Shown: positions 1-6,223 of the stretch, piece by piece
Numbering within the stretch: the first letter of the stretch is position 1
Layout of the letters: each line of letters begins with the position of its first letter
DNA from: Thermoplasmata archaeon
GTDB lineage: Archaea; Thermoplasmatota; Thermoplasmata; Thermoplasmatales; Thermoplasmataceae
Reading direction: 5' to 3'
Assembly (NCBI GenBank): GCA_021850835.1
Contig: JAJZKS010000072.1
Span: 1-8,042 of the forward strand
DNA length: 8,042 bases
The notes under the pieces: generated by a model
What the model was told of the DNA's origin: nothing
The model's input: only the letters and a program-made list of their open reading frames with translations
Database searches by the model: none
Translations under genes and position numbers: made by a program

Positions 1-692
1 TTGGAAAACCATCTGGGCTTATTGAAGTTGGAAAAATCAATAATGTTGAAGTTGCATTCCTGCCAAGGCATGGAAAGAAACATACAATACCTCCGCACAA
101 GGTGAATTACAGGGCCAATATATGGGCTCTGGACAGCATAGGGGTAAAGAGGATTCTGGCAGTCAATGCAGTGGGATCACTTAAGGAAAGCCTTGCACCC
201 GGCACCATTGTTATACCAGACCAGTTCATCGACTACACAAGAAGAAGGGAACTCACCTTCTACGATGGGCCGGAAGTCTATCACATTTCTGCAGCAGACC
301 CGTTCTGCCCGCACATGAATAAAGAACTCCATGAGACCGCAGGAAAGATAACCAAGGATCTCCATCTCGGGGGTACCTATGTCACTGTGGAGGGCCCGAG
401 GTTCTCCACAAGGGCTGAGTCCAAGATGTTCAGGCAATATGCAGACATCATTGGCATGACACTTGTTCCAGAGGTCAACCTGGCAGACGAGAAATCCATG
501 TGCTATTCGGTCATCGCAACTGTAACGGATTACGATGTATGGGCGGACAAGCCTGTGGAAGCAGCAGAAGTTTTCAAGACCATGAAGGAAAATGAGGAAA
601 AGGTAACTGAGCTTATCAGGAATGTCCTTCCCAGAATAAACGGGGAGAGGGCATGCCACTGCAAGGACAGGCTCAACGACGCAAAAGCATGA
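1..692 (+). CDS. mtnP: S-methyl-5'-thioadenosine phosphorylase, 5' end truncated by window edge
   Basis: This enzyme splits methylthioadenosine with phosphate into adenine and 5-methylthioribose-1-phosphate, salvaging the by-product of polyamine synthesis in the cytoplasm. The frame is open from base 3, giving 229 residues. Family members usually have about 260-270, so roughly the first 30-40 residues, including the N-terminal glycine-rich phosphate loop, lie outside the window. Counting from base 3, a PRHG phosphate-site motif is at residues 21-24, the [11 protein letters not shown] segment at 33-43, AVGSL near 56-60, [11 protein letters not shown] at 130-140, GMTLVPEV near 151-158 and TDYD at 175-178. 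The aspartates of TDYD fit 6-aminopurine (adenine) specificity. The GTG at 102 is an internal Val codon, not a start, because strong family similarity continues upstream of it. The stop lies 9 nt before the next gene, implying one operon. A 6-oxopurine (methylthioinosine) preference cannot be excluded. Confidence 0.93.
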   Translation, partial: GKPSGLIEVGKINNVEVAFLPRHGKKHTIPPHKVNYRANIWALDSIGVKRILAVNAVGSLKESLAPGTIVIPDQFIDYTRRRELTFYDGPEVYHISAADPFCPHMNKELHETAGKITKDLHLGGTYVTVEGPRFSTRAESKMFRQYADIIGMTLVPEVNLADEKSMCYSVIATVTDYDVWADKPVEAAEVFKTMKENEEKVTELIRNVLPRINGERACHCKDRLNDAKA

Positions 693-701
693 GGAAATAG
701 A

Positions 702-1931
702 ATGAAAGTCAAATTTTTAGGCGGAGCCGAGGAAGTCGGCAGACTTGCAATAAAGATACACGAAAGCAACACAAACATTATGGTGGATTATGGCGTAATA
801 CCGGAAAAGCCCCCAGAATACCCACTCCCGTATGAGAAAGTCGAGGGGATATTCGTCACGCATGCACATCTTGACCACATTGGGGGCCTTCCAATGTGCT
901 ACCAGTCCCACAGGCCTGACCTGTATGCCACGACGCTTACGGCAAGCAGCATGAGGCCTATGCTGGAGGACTCCATCAAGATCATGGATATTGAGGGATA
1001 TCCCAAGAGATTCGCACGGGACGACATCAACACACTTTATGAAATGGTTCTCACATCCAGGTACGGAGACGCCTCACAGGTTGGCGAGATGACAGCTACA
1101 CCATACTCAGCGGGCCATATACCTGGTTCTTCCATGTGGAAGTTTGAGAACAATATGAATCTCCTTGTAACTGGAGATCTTTACACTGGAGACACGTATC
1201 TGCTTAACGGCGCGAAGCCAGTCAAGGCAGAGAACCTGATCATAGAGTCCACATATGCAGGCAAGTTCCATGAGGACAGGCAGCAGGTGGTAAACAGATT
1301 CAGGGAAAGGGTAAGGGAAGTTGTTGACAATGGAGGAAAGGTTATCCTTCCGGCATTTGCCATGGGAAGAACCCAGGAGCTTCTGATGATCCTTGCAACT
1401 ATGGATCTCAAAGTTGCATCTGATGGAATGGGAAACACAATCACTAACATCTACCTGGACACACCCGGCGGGTTCCTGAGATCAAGGTCAGAGCTGAGGA
1501 GAGCAGTGGGTAGGGCAAGGCAGATCAGGAACAACAGAATGAGGGCTGCTGCAATAGAGGAGAACGATGTCATTGTGACCACCTCTGGAATGATGGATGG
1601 CGGCCCGGTCCTGAGATATGTGCAGGAACTTGCCGACGACCCCAAGAGTGCCATCTTTCTCACCGGATACCAGGTCGAGGGGACAAACGGAAGGAGCCTG
1701 ATTGAGACTGGCATCCTGAATATAGCCGGTGCTCCTGTCAGGCCAAGCATGCAGCTGGAATTCTTCGATATGTCTGCACACGCGGGCCACGACGATCTGG
1801 TTTCCTTCATAAAGCAGGTTGATCCACAGAGGGTGATACTCTGCCACGGCGAACAGAGGGAAAAATTGATTGAGTCGCTGCCGGACTATGAAGTAATCCT
1901 TCCAATGAACGGACAGGAATTCGAGTTCTAG
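702..1931 (+). CDS. beta-CASP metallo-beta-lactamase ribonuclease (archaeal CPSF2 / RNase J-like)
   Basis: This is a predicted zinc-dependent ribonuclease of the beta-CASP group, acting in RNA processing or decay. It has 409 residues. The metallo-beta-lactamase part shows D29, the HAHLDH metal motif at 54-59, H139 (SAGHIPGSS) and D159 (TGDLYTGD). The beta-CASP part shows E182 in IESTYA (motif A), a PAFAMGRTQELL segment, SGMMDGGPV, the SAHAGHDD motif near 358-365 (motif B) and H382 in LCHGE (motif C). All expected catalytic positions are present. There are no N-terminal KH domains, so it is not the long aCPSF1 type. Length and motif wording fit aCPSF2 or archaeal RNase J, which I cannot separate without alignment. 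The start is ATG 702, with a GAGG ribosome-binding motif at 691-694 overlapping the stop of the upstream gene, so translation is probably coupled. Confidence 0.92.
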   Translation: MKVKFLGGAEEVGRLAIKIHESNTNIMVDYGVIPEKPPEYPLPYEKVEGIFVTHAHLDHIGGLPMCYQSHRPDLYATTLTASSMRPMLEDSIKIMDIEGYPKRFARDDINTLYEMVLTSRYGDASQVGEMTATPYSAGHIPGSSMWKFENNMNLLVTGDLYTGDTYLLNGAKPVKAENLIIESTYAGKFHEDRQQVVNRFRERVREVVDNGGKVILPAFAMGRTQELLMILATMDLKVASDGMGNTITNIYLDTPGGFLRSRSELRRAVGRARQIRNNRMRAAAIEENDVIVTTSGMMDGGPVLRYVQELADDPKSAIFLTGYQVEGTNGRSLIETGILNIAGAPVRPSMQLEFFDMSAHAGHDDLVSFIKQVDPQRVILCHGEQREKLIESLPDYEVILPMNGQEFEF

Positions 1932-1944
1932 AAGGCGCACATAA

Positions 1945-1981
1945 AGCCCCTTTCTACGGGGCACTCTATTTTTAAAGGGCT
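1945..1981 (+). terminator. Hairpin plus T-tract after the nuclease gene
   Basis: GCCCC (1946-1950) pairs with GGGGC (1958-1962) around a 7-nt loop, and T-rich sequence ending in TTTTT (1969-1973) follows. It starts 14 nt after the nuclease stop codon. An alternative stem pairs AGCCCCTTT (1945-1953, one C bulged) with AAAGGGCT (1974-1981), which would place the T-run in a loop. Archaeal termination depends mainly on the T-run, so the site fits the end of the two-gene operon and insulates it from the downstream transporter promoter. Confidence 0.6.
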
Positions 1982-2029
1982 CCAGAAAACCCTCGATATT
2001 CGGGCATTGCAAAAGAGCCGCAATACCAG

Positions 2030-2045
2030 AAATATACCTATATAC
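2030..2045 (+). promoter_or_regulatory. TATA-box promoter of the ABC ATPase gene
   Basis: Two overlapping AT-rich boxes, AATATA (2031-2036) and TATATA (2039-2044), have centres about 30 and 22 nt upstream of ATG 2064. No Shine-Dalgarno motif precedes that ATG. This suggests transcription starting at or very close to the start codon, giving a leaderless message. It supports ATG 2064 over the upstream in-frame TTG at 2007. Confidence 0.55.
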
Positions 2046-2063
2046 ATTCATGTTACCGGAACC

Positions 2064-2819
2064 ATGGAAGAGCTATTGTCTGTGAATAATGTCCATATGG
2101 AATATTCCACAGGCAAGAGCAAACTAGTTTCAATTCAGGACATTTCATTCACCATACACAAGAATGAATTTGTATCGCTCATTGGGCCTTCCGGGTGTGG
2201 AAAGTCGACCATACTTAAGATGGTGCTGGGCCTGATCAAGCCCACTTCAGGAACCCTGCTAATGGGCGGCAAACCACTAGGTGAAGACAACAGCAGAATA
2301 TCTGTGGTCTTTCAGAATCCGGCACTATTCCCCTGGCTTGACGTGCTGAAGAATGTCGAGATTGTCCTGGAACCCATCATGCGTGACAGGGAAGAGAGGA
2401 AGGAGGCGGCCCTCAAATACATCAAAATGGTGGGAATAGATGGTTTTGAAGGCGCCTATCCAAGAGAACTGTCCGGCGGGATGAAACAGAGGGTATCCAT
2501 CGCAAGGGCGATTTCCACTTCTCCAGAATTGCTGCTGCTTGACGAACCATTCGCGGGCCTTGATGTTTTCTCTGCCCAGGCGCTCAGGGAAGAACTGCTT
2601 GACCTGTGGCTTCCACCGGACAAACCGCCGCACGCAGTGCTTCTCGTAACCCACAACGTGGATGAGGCGGTTCAACTAAGCGACAAGATCGTCATACTGA
2701 GCAGGAGGCCAAGCACGGTCATTGATGAACGCCCCATAACGCTTGAGAGGCCAAGGAACACAAGAAGCGACGAATTCTACAGGACTGTGGATGAAGTTGT
2801 CAGGACCATGTCACCGTGA
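2064..2819 (+). CDS. ABC transporter ATP-binding protein, nitrate/sulfonate/taurine family
   Basis: This is the cytoplasmic ATPase subunit of an importer. From ATG 2064 it has 251 residues and a complete set of motifs: Walker A GPSGCGKST (41-49), Q-loop Q84 followed by NPALFPWLDVLKNV, signature LSGGMKQ (136-142), Walker B LLLLDEP with E161, D-loop near 165-167 and switch histidine H197 (VTHNVDEAV). The PWLDVLKNV stretch after the Q-loop and the C-terminal wording are typical of the NitT/TauT (SsuB/TauB) group. A substrate of nitrate, sulfonate or a similar anion is family-level inference only. Some archaeal relatives carry an extra C-terminal AAA-associated domain, which is absent here. No permease or solute-binding protein is adjacent: the gene stands alone between a terminator and a convergent gene, so its membrane partner is either elsewhere or missing. 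Confidence 0.9.
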   Translation: MEELLSVNNVHMEYSTGKSKLVSIQDISFTIHKNEFVSLIGPSGCGKSTILKMVLGLIKPTSGTLLMGGKPLGEDNSRISVVFQNPALFPWLDVLKNVEIVLEPIMRDREERKEAALKYIKMVGIDGFEGAYPRELSGGMKQRVSIARAISTSPELLLLDEPFAGLDVFSAQALREELLDLWLPPDKPPHAVLLVTHNVDEAVQLSDKIVILSRRPSTVIDERPITLERPRNTRSDEFYRTVDEVVRTMSP

Positions 2820-3446
2820 TTATGGGATGGCAACACCAAGAGCAATAATTGCATTGATGAAGTACTGAATTGCGAATCCCGCCACGAGTAGCCCGAATAT
2901 CCTGGTCAGTGCCTTCAGGGCTTTTTCTCCCATTATCCTTGTAATTCTGGCTGAATAGACGAAGAATACATAGATGATCAGCATAACGATAACAATGGAC
3001 GCAAGAGTGAATATGTCATTGAGATAATTGGTCAGGAAGCTTCCTTTTATAAGAATTATAACAAGGGATATTGCACCTGGGCCTGCAATGAATGGAGTTG
3101 CGAACGGAACAATTCCCAGATCTGGGTCAGTCTGGCCCCCACCCATGGACTTTGGCCTGTCGCCCTCCCTCACCATTTCAATACCCATGATGAGGAGAAT
3201 GATGCCTCCAGCTATCTCCAGTGCCTCAATGGATATTCCGAAGAAATATAGGATGTATGAGCCAAGGATTGCAAAGAAAACCAGAATAAGGCCACCGTAA
3301 AGGGTAGCGTCCACCGTTATGGTTTTTCTCGTCCTTACGTCAGTGCTGGCGGTCATGGCAATGAAGAGCACCAGAGATCCGAAGGGGTCTATGACTACGA
3401 AGAGCCTGATGAATATATTGAGTAACTCCAGCAGAAGAGACGCCAT
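2820..3446 (-). CDS. MarC/SnatA-family integral membrane protein
   Basis: This is a multi-pass inner-membrane protein of the MarC family. Some members export small amino acids, but most have no proven substrate. From the ATG at 3446 it has 208 residues, matching the family's usual 200-220. Six hydrophobic segments lie at about residues 4-31, 45-69, 75-92, 110-133, 145-167 and 180-205. The conserved DPFG (20-23) sits in the first segment, and VPFATPFIAGPGAI (113-126) forms the second family signature. RIFGLLVAGFAIQY near 182-195 also fits. The frame stays open upstream. An ATG at 3500 would add 18 polar residues and also has an AT-rich box (3521-3530) at a suitable distance, but 3446 puts the DPFG motif at the family position. 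Its stop codon directly abuts that of the convergent ABC ATPase gene. Confidence 0.88.
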   Translation of the reverse strand: MASLLLELLNIFIRLFVVIDPFGSLVLFIAMTASTDVRTRKTITVDATLYGGLILVFFAILGSYILYFFGISIEALEIAGGIILLIMGIEMVREGDRPKSMGGGQTDPDLGIVPFATPFIAGPGAISLVIILIKGSFLTNYLNDIFTLASIVIVMLIIYVFFVYSARITRIMGEKALKALTRIFGLLVAGFAIQYFINAIIALGVAIP

Positions 3447-3473
3447 GGTTCTTCTTGCTTCATGTTGTAGGTC

Positions 3474-3484
3474 GATAATATTCC
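3474..3484 (-). promoter_or_regulatory. Possible TATA box for the MarC-family gene
   Basis: Read on the minus strand, GGAATATTATC is centred about 33 nt upstream of ATG 3446. It would give a leader of only a few bases. A second AT-rich box at 3521-3530 is about 25 nt upstream of the alternative ATG at 3500, so the true start depends on which box is used. Confidence 0.3.
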
Positions 3485-3601
3485 TCGCATTTCTAAACAT
3501 GTCAGTGTGAACGAATCTCACCAATAATCTTCCTCCCTGCATGGATAAACTCAACAGTTCGGAAGAATCAACAGGCTGTTTCCAATTCCAGAACAAGGTT
3601 A

Positions 3602-4104
3602 TCAGTTGGCGAGAGAGGGGTCCAAATCCTGTCCCGAAGGAAGTGCCTTTGGAGAAAACACCCAGCCTTTCATAAATGCTTGTAAGGCTTGCAGGCCAGT
3701 TTTGGTCTCAAAGATGAACCTTGCGGTGTTCACGTCAATGAAACGAATATTTTTCCTGATCCGCTCAAATGCAGGTTCTGTAGCAATCTCCCTGGCGGGG
3801 GTTCACTTGTTCTCAATAAAATCAGTGGCTCTTCCCGAAAATAGGATCGATTTTGGATGGCTAACCTGGCCGCCCCCAAACTCGGAGGGTTCCGTTCCAG
3901 CTATGATCTCAAGTTTATTCACATTATGGTGCAGTATTTTCCCAAAGTTGTCAATGTAGTAAGGGGAAAGGTTTCTGGAGAAAGCTTCAGCGATGGAATC
4001 TGAAATGTAACCATCGTGTAAAAGGCATTTGCGTTCAACTACTTCCACTCTCTGGTTTTCTGTCCCAATTCCCCTTGCCCTTCCTCAACAGTATTCATTC
4101 TCAT
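3602..4104 (-). pseudogene. Decayed protein-coding gene of unknown family (one frameshift, one in-frame TGA)
   Basis: I do not recognise the family. On the minus strand, ATG 4104 opens a short frame (MRMNTVEEGQGELGQK...) that stops at a TAG near 4039. A second frame, reached by an apparent one-base loss between about 4088 and 4045, reads VEVVERKCLLHDGYISD and continues to TGA at 3805-3803. After that TGA the same frame stays open for 66 more codons (TPAREIATEPAFERIRKN..., FIDVNTARFIFETKTGLQAL) and ends at TGA 3604-3602. Both halves look coding in composition (acidic/basic balance, aromatic residues, AGG/AGA arginine), which suggests one ancestral protein of about 167 residues. No signal peptide or membrane segment is visible. 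The middle frame alone (GTG 4048 to 3803, 81 codons) could be a small gene instead. A sequencing or assembly error is another possibility. Confidence 0.5.
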
Positions 4105-4127
4105 GATGGACTGGCCCCCGAAAATTG

Positions 4128-4135
4128 GTTATTAG
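4128..4135 (-). promoter_or_regulatory. TATA-like box upstream of the decayed gene
   Basis: On the minus strand CTAATAAC is centred about 27 nt upstream of ATG 4104. That is the same spacing as the boxes of the intact genes in this window, and no ribosome-binding motif is present. It supports 4104 as the original start of the broken gene, transcribed as a leaderless message. Confidence 0.4.
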
Positions 4136-4210
4136 AATGGTGAATTATTAAGCATTTCACAAATAAGTTATGTTATCCCGAGTCCCGGGCAAATTTCGGG
4201 TGTGAACAGG

Positions 4211-4218
4211 ATATAAAG
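4211..4218 (+). promoter_or_regulatory. Strong TATA-like box without a nearby start codon
   Basis: ATATAAAG preceded by purine-rich ACAGG is the best TATA/BRE match in this intergenic region. Transcription would start near 4240, about 95 nt upstream of ATG 4336. It could give the methyltransferase a leadered message or drive a small RNA. Confidence 0.35.
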
Positions 4219-4305
4219 AAAATCTTTTCATCTTGACGACCTGCAGCACTCATACAGGAAGACGACGCAAATCCCAATTCCTTAATTTTCAGGATATCGC
4301 ACTTC

Positions 4306-4311
4306 TTTATT
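4306..4311 (+). promoter_or_regulatory. TATA-like box for the methyltransferase gene
   Basis: TTTATT is centred about 27 nt upstream of ATG 4336, the spacing expected for a leaderless start there. A competing box, CTTATTTT at 4343-4350, is about 22 nt upstream of ATG 4369. Confidence 0.35.
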
Positions 4312-4335
4312 GGAATATGCCGTATTCTTTAGGAA

Positions 4336-4953
4336 ATGTGTTCTTATTTTCCAAATGGCTGTTCACGCATGAAAAGCAGAACCAAAATGGAATTTTTTTC
4401 AGATAACACAAAAAAGTATGACCAGTGGTATGAGAGGCACCAGAAAGAGTACCGGGAACAGGTAAAGTTCATCCGGGCCCTGATTCCTAAGGGGAAGGGG
4501 ATTGAGATTGGTGTCGGCACGGGCCGCTTTGCCTCTGCGCTCAACATAGAATTTGGAGTGGACTGCGTGCAGGAAATGGTGGACAGTTCGTTGAAGAGGG
4601 GAGTGAAAGCAATTCTTGCAGACGCAACCCACCTTCCATTTCCAGACAAATTTTTCGACTTCACATTCAGCATAGTTACAATGTGCTTCCTTGATGATCC
4701 AGTGCCGGTATTAGTGGAATCCAGGCGGGTGGCAGATCTTGTAATGAATGTAATTCTGGACAGGGATTGCGAATATATTCAGAACATAATGAAGGAGAGG
4801 CGGGGATTCTACAAATATGCCACTTTCTACACTGAAAAGGAACTCGTTGGCCTTTACAGGAAGGCTGGTTTCAATGACATAAGCTCTACTGCGAAGAATT
4901 TTTTAACTTCAGAAGGTGAAACCTACCGGCTTGTTAGCGTCATAGGGAAATGA
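4336..4953 (+). CDS. Class I SAM-dependent methyltransferase (type 11-like), possibly defective
   Basis: This is a predicted S-adenosylmethionine-dependent methyltransferase of unknown substrate. With the start at 4336 it has 205 residues. Motif I is EIGVGTG (57-63), an acidic residue ends strand 2 (GVD, D76), and ADATHLPFPDKFFDFTFS (95-112) forms motifs II-III. The C-terminal FYKYATFYTEKEL and KAGF match archaeal relatives that methylate small molecules or remain uncharacterised. The expected L-K-P-G-G turn before strand 5 is missing: ESRRV (128-132) runs straight into ADLVMNVILDRD, as if about four codons were lost near 4729-4734. This may impair folding or activity. The start is uncertain: 4336 has a well-placed TATA-like box, while homologous sequence begins only at M18 (ATG 4387), and ATG 4369 also lies in frame. 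It stands alone, with no obvious substrate gene nearby. Confidence 0.82.
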   Translation: MCSYFPNGCSRMKSRTKMEFFSDNTKKYDQWYERHQKEYREQVKFIRALIPKGKGIEIGVGTGRFASALNIEFGVDCVQEMVDSSLKRGVKAILADATHLPFPDKFFDFTFSIVTMCFLDDPVPVLVESRRVADLVMNVILDRDCEYIQNIMKERRGFYKYATFYTEKELVGLYRKAGFNDISSTAKNFLTSEGETYRLVSVIGK

Positions 4954-5023
4954 AAAGAGAGAGAATTGATCCAGCATCATGGATTAATCTTCCATGGCAT
5001 TCCATTTCAGCCATCCCGGCAAT

Positions 5024-5031
5024 CTTTTTAG
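5024..5031 (+). promoter_or_regulatory. TATA-like box for the UDP-sulfoquinovose synthase gene
   Basis: CTTTTTAG is centred about 26.5 nt upstream of ATG 5054, with no Shine-Dalgarno motif between them. This fits a leaderless transcript and favours ATG 5054 over the upstream in-frame ATG at 4994. Confidence 0.45.
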
Positions 5032-5053
5032 CCTCAAGAGAAATCCTGATAAA

Positions 5054-6223
5054 ATGAAGGTAATGATTCTTGGTGTGGACGGCTACATTGGGTGGCCTCT
5101 TGCGTTAAGGGAACTATTGAAGGGTAATGAAGTGGTGGGGGTGGATAACTTCTTCACCCGAAAGAGAGTAAAAGAGGTGAATTCACAGTCTGTGACGCCC
5201 ATTCCATCTTTCCAGCTGAGGCTTAACAAACTTAAGGAAAAGACTGGCAAGAGCATGACCTTCTACAGGGGAGATGTGGCAGACCCGAGATTCTTCATTG
5301 ACGTCATGAGGAAAGAAAAGCCGGATGCAATTGTGCACCTTGCTGAGCAGAGATCAGCGCCTTATTCAATGAGGGGCCTCAAGCAGGCAACTGACACAAT
5401 GGTCAAGAACATTGTAAGCACCCTCAACCTGATCTACGCAGTGAAGGACATTGTGCCTGATGCACACATTCTGAAGCTGGGAACCATGGGTGAATACGGG
5501 ACCCCGAACATAGACATACCTGAAGGTTTCTTTGACATAGAATACAATGGAAGGAAGGATTACCTGCCATTCCCAAAGCAGGCAGGTTCCTGGTACCACT
5601 GGACCAAAGTCCACGATTCAAACAACCTGATGTTTGCAAACAGGCTCTGGAAACTCAGGATAACTGATGTCATGCAGGGAGTCGTTTATGGTACAAGAAC
5701 AAAGGAAATAGACCAGACTGGGCTATTTTCAAGATTTGATATCGATGAGGTCTGGGGAACAGCCCTCAACAGGTTCTGCGCACAGGCAACAGTTGGCCTT
5801 CCAATCACGCCTTATGGAAAAGGCGGGCAGACACGTGGTTTCCTTTCTCTGGAGGACAGCATAACCTGTCTCGACATTGCCCTCAACAATCCACCCAAGG
5901 AAGGAGAATACAGGGTCTTCAACCAGTTTGACGAACATTACTCCGTTAGAGACCTTGCAAACATGGTGCAGCAGGTATTTTCCGAATCATACAGGAAGGT
6001 CCCGGAAATCATGAGTGTGCCCAATCCAAGGCTTGAGGCTGAGGAACACTACTACAATCCAGCTCATGAAAAACTTGCGAAACTGGGCTATAAACGTTCC
6101 AAGGAACTCAGGGACGAGGTGAAGGTAATCCTCAAGGACCTGAGGACTTACAGGAGAAGGATCCAGAAACTCCAGGATGTCATTAACCCCAGAACCATCT
6201 GGAAAGACAGCCCTACCAAGTGA
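5054..6223 (+). CDS. agl3: UDP-sulfoquinovose synthase (SQD1/Agl3 family)
   Basis: This NAD-dependent short-chain dehydrogenase-fold enzyme combines UDP-glucose with sulfite to give UDP-sulfoquinovose, a sulfonated sugar donor. From ATG 5054 it has 389 residues, close to Sulfolobus Agl3. The N-terminal Rossmann motif is GVDGYIGWPLA (7-17), and D31 lies at the cofactor-ribose position. Catalytic residues match plant SQD1 nearly position for position: T144 and E147 in LGTMGEYGTPN, then Y181 and K185 in WYHWTKVHDSNN. QGVVYGTRT (208-216) and the YGKGGQTRGFLSLEDS block (254-269) are further family signatures. In Sulfolobus, Agl3 supplies sulfoquinovose for S-layer N-glycans, and a sulfonated sugar is also known in Thermoplasma glycans, so a surface-glycan role is likely but inferred. 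An upstream ATG at 4994 would add 20 residues ahead of the Rossmann strand; I reject it on family length and promoter spacing. The 3' end overlaps the convergent nucleotidylyltransferase by 11 nt. Confidence 0.95.
   Translation: MKVMILGVDGYIGWPLALRELLKGNEVVGVDNFFTRKRVKEVNSQSVTPIPSFQLRLNKLKEKTGKSMTFYRGDVADPRFFIDVMRKEKPDAIVHLAEQRSAPYSMRGLKQATDTMVKNIVSTLNLIYAVKDIVPDAHILKLGTMGEYGTPNIDIPEGFFDIEYNGRKDYLPFPKQAGSWYHWTKVHDSNNLMFANRLWKLRITDVMQGVVYGTRTKEIDQTGLFSRFDIDEVWGTALNRFCAQATVGLPITPYGKGGQTRGFLSLEDSITCLDIALNNPPKEGEYRVFNQFDEHYSVRDLANMVQQVFSESYRKVPEIMSVPNPRLEAEEHYYNPAHEKLAKLGYKRSKELRDEVKVILKDLRTYRRRIQKLQDVINPRTIWKDSPTK

Larger units (their letters stand above)
4105..4335. other. Intergenic region between divergent genes
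   Basis: The 231 bases between the broken minus-strand gene and the methyltransferase contain no convincing reading frame. They hold three TATA-like boxes, listed separately. There is also a small GC-rich block with a CCCGGG palindrome (4184-4189) and possible CCCGA/TCGGG pairing (4177-4181 with 4196-4200). No T-run follows that block, so I do not call it a terminator. I see no tRNA, insertion-sequence end or repeat array. Confidence 0.6.

Noticed and set aside
2007..2063. Upstream TTG start for the ABC ATPase
   Set aside because: It would place the start codon upstream of the TATA box and add 19 residues without family similarity.
3803..3805. In-frame TGA as a selenocysteine or other recoded codon
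   Set aside because: I see no adjacent stem-loop of selenocysteine type, the protein family is unknown, and a separate frameshift upstream is better explained by gene decay.
3606..3959. Plus-strand open frame of 117 codons starting with TTG
   Set aside because: It is antisense to the minus-strand broken gene, has no promoter or ribosome-binding motif, and its Ser/Pro/Arg-rich composition looks like a shadow. The minus-strand reading is more protein-like.
4102..4109. ATGATGG resembling a C box of a C/D guide RNA
   Set aside because: It has a mismatch to the C-box consensus, and I found no matching D box or D'/C' pair at a suitable distance.
4177..4200. GC-rich palindromic block as a terminator or operator
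   Set aside because: The pairing is short, the loop is long and no T-run follows, so no function can be supported.
4994..5053. Upstream ATG start for the sulfoquinovose synthase
   Set aside because: The extra 20 residues precede the Rossmann strand that normally begins the protein, and the TATA-like box at 5024-5031 lies inside the extension.
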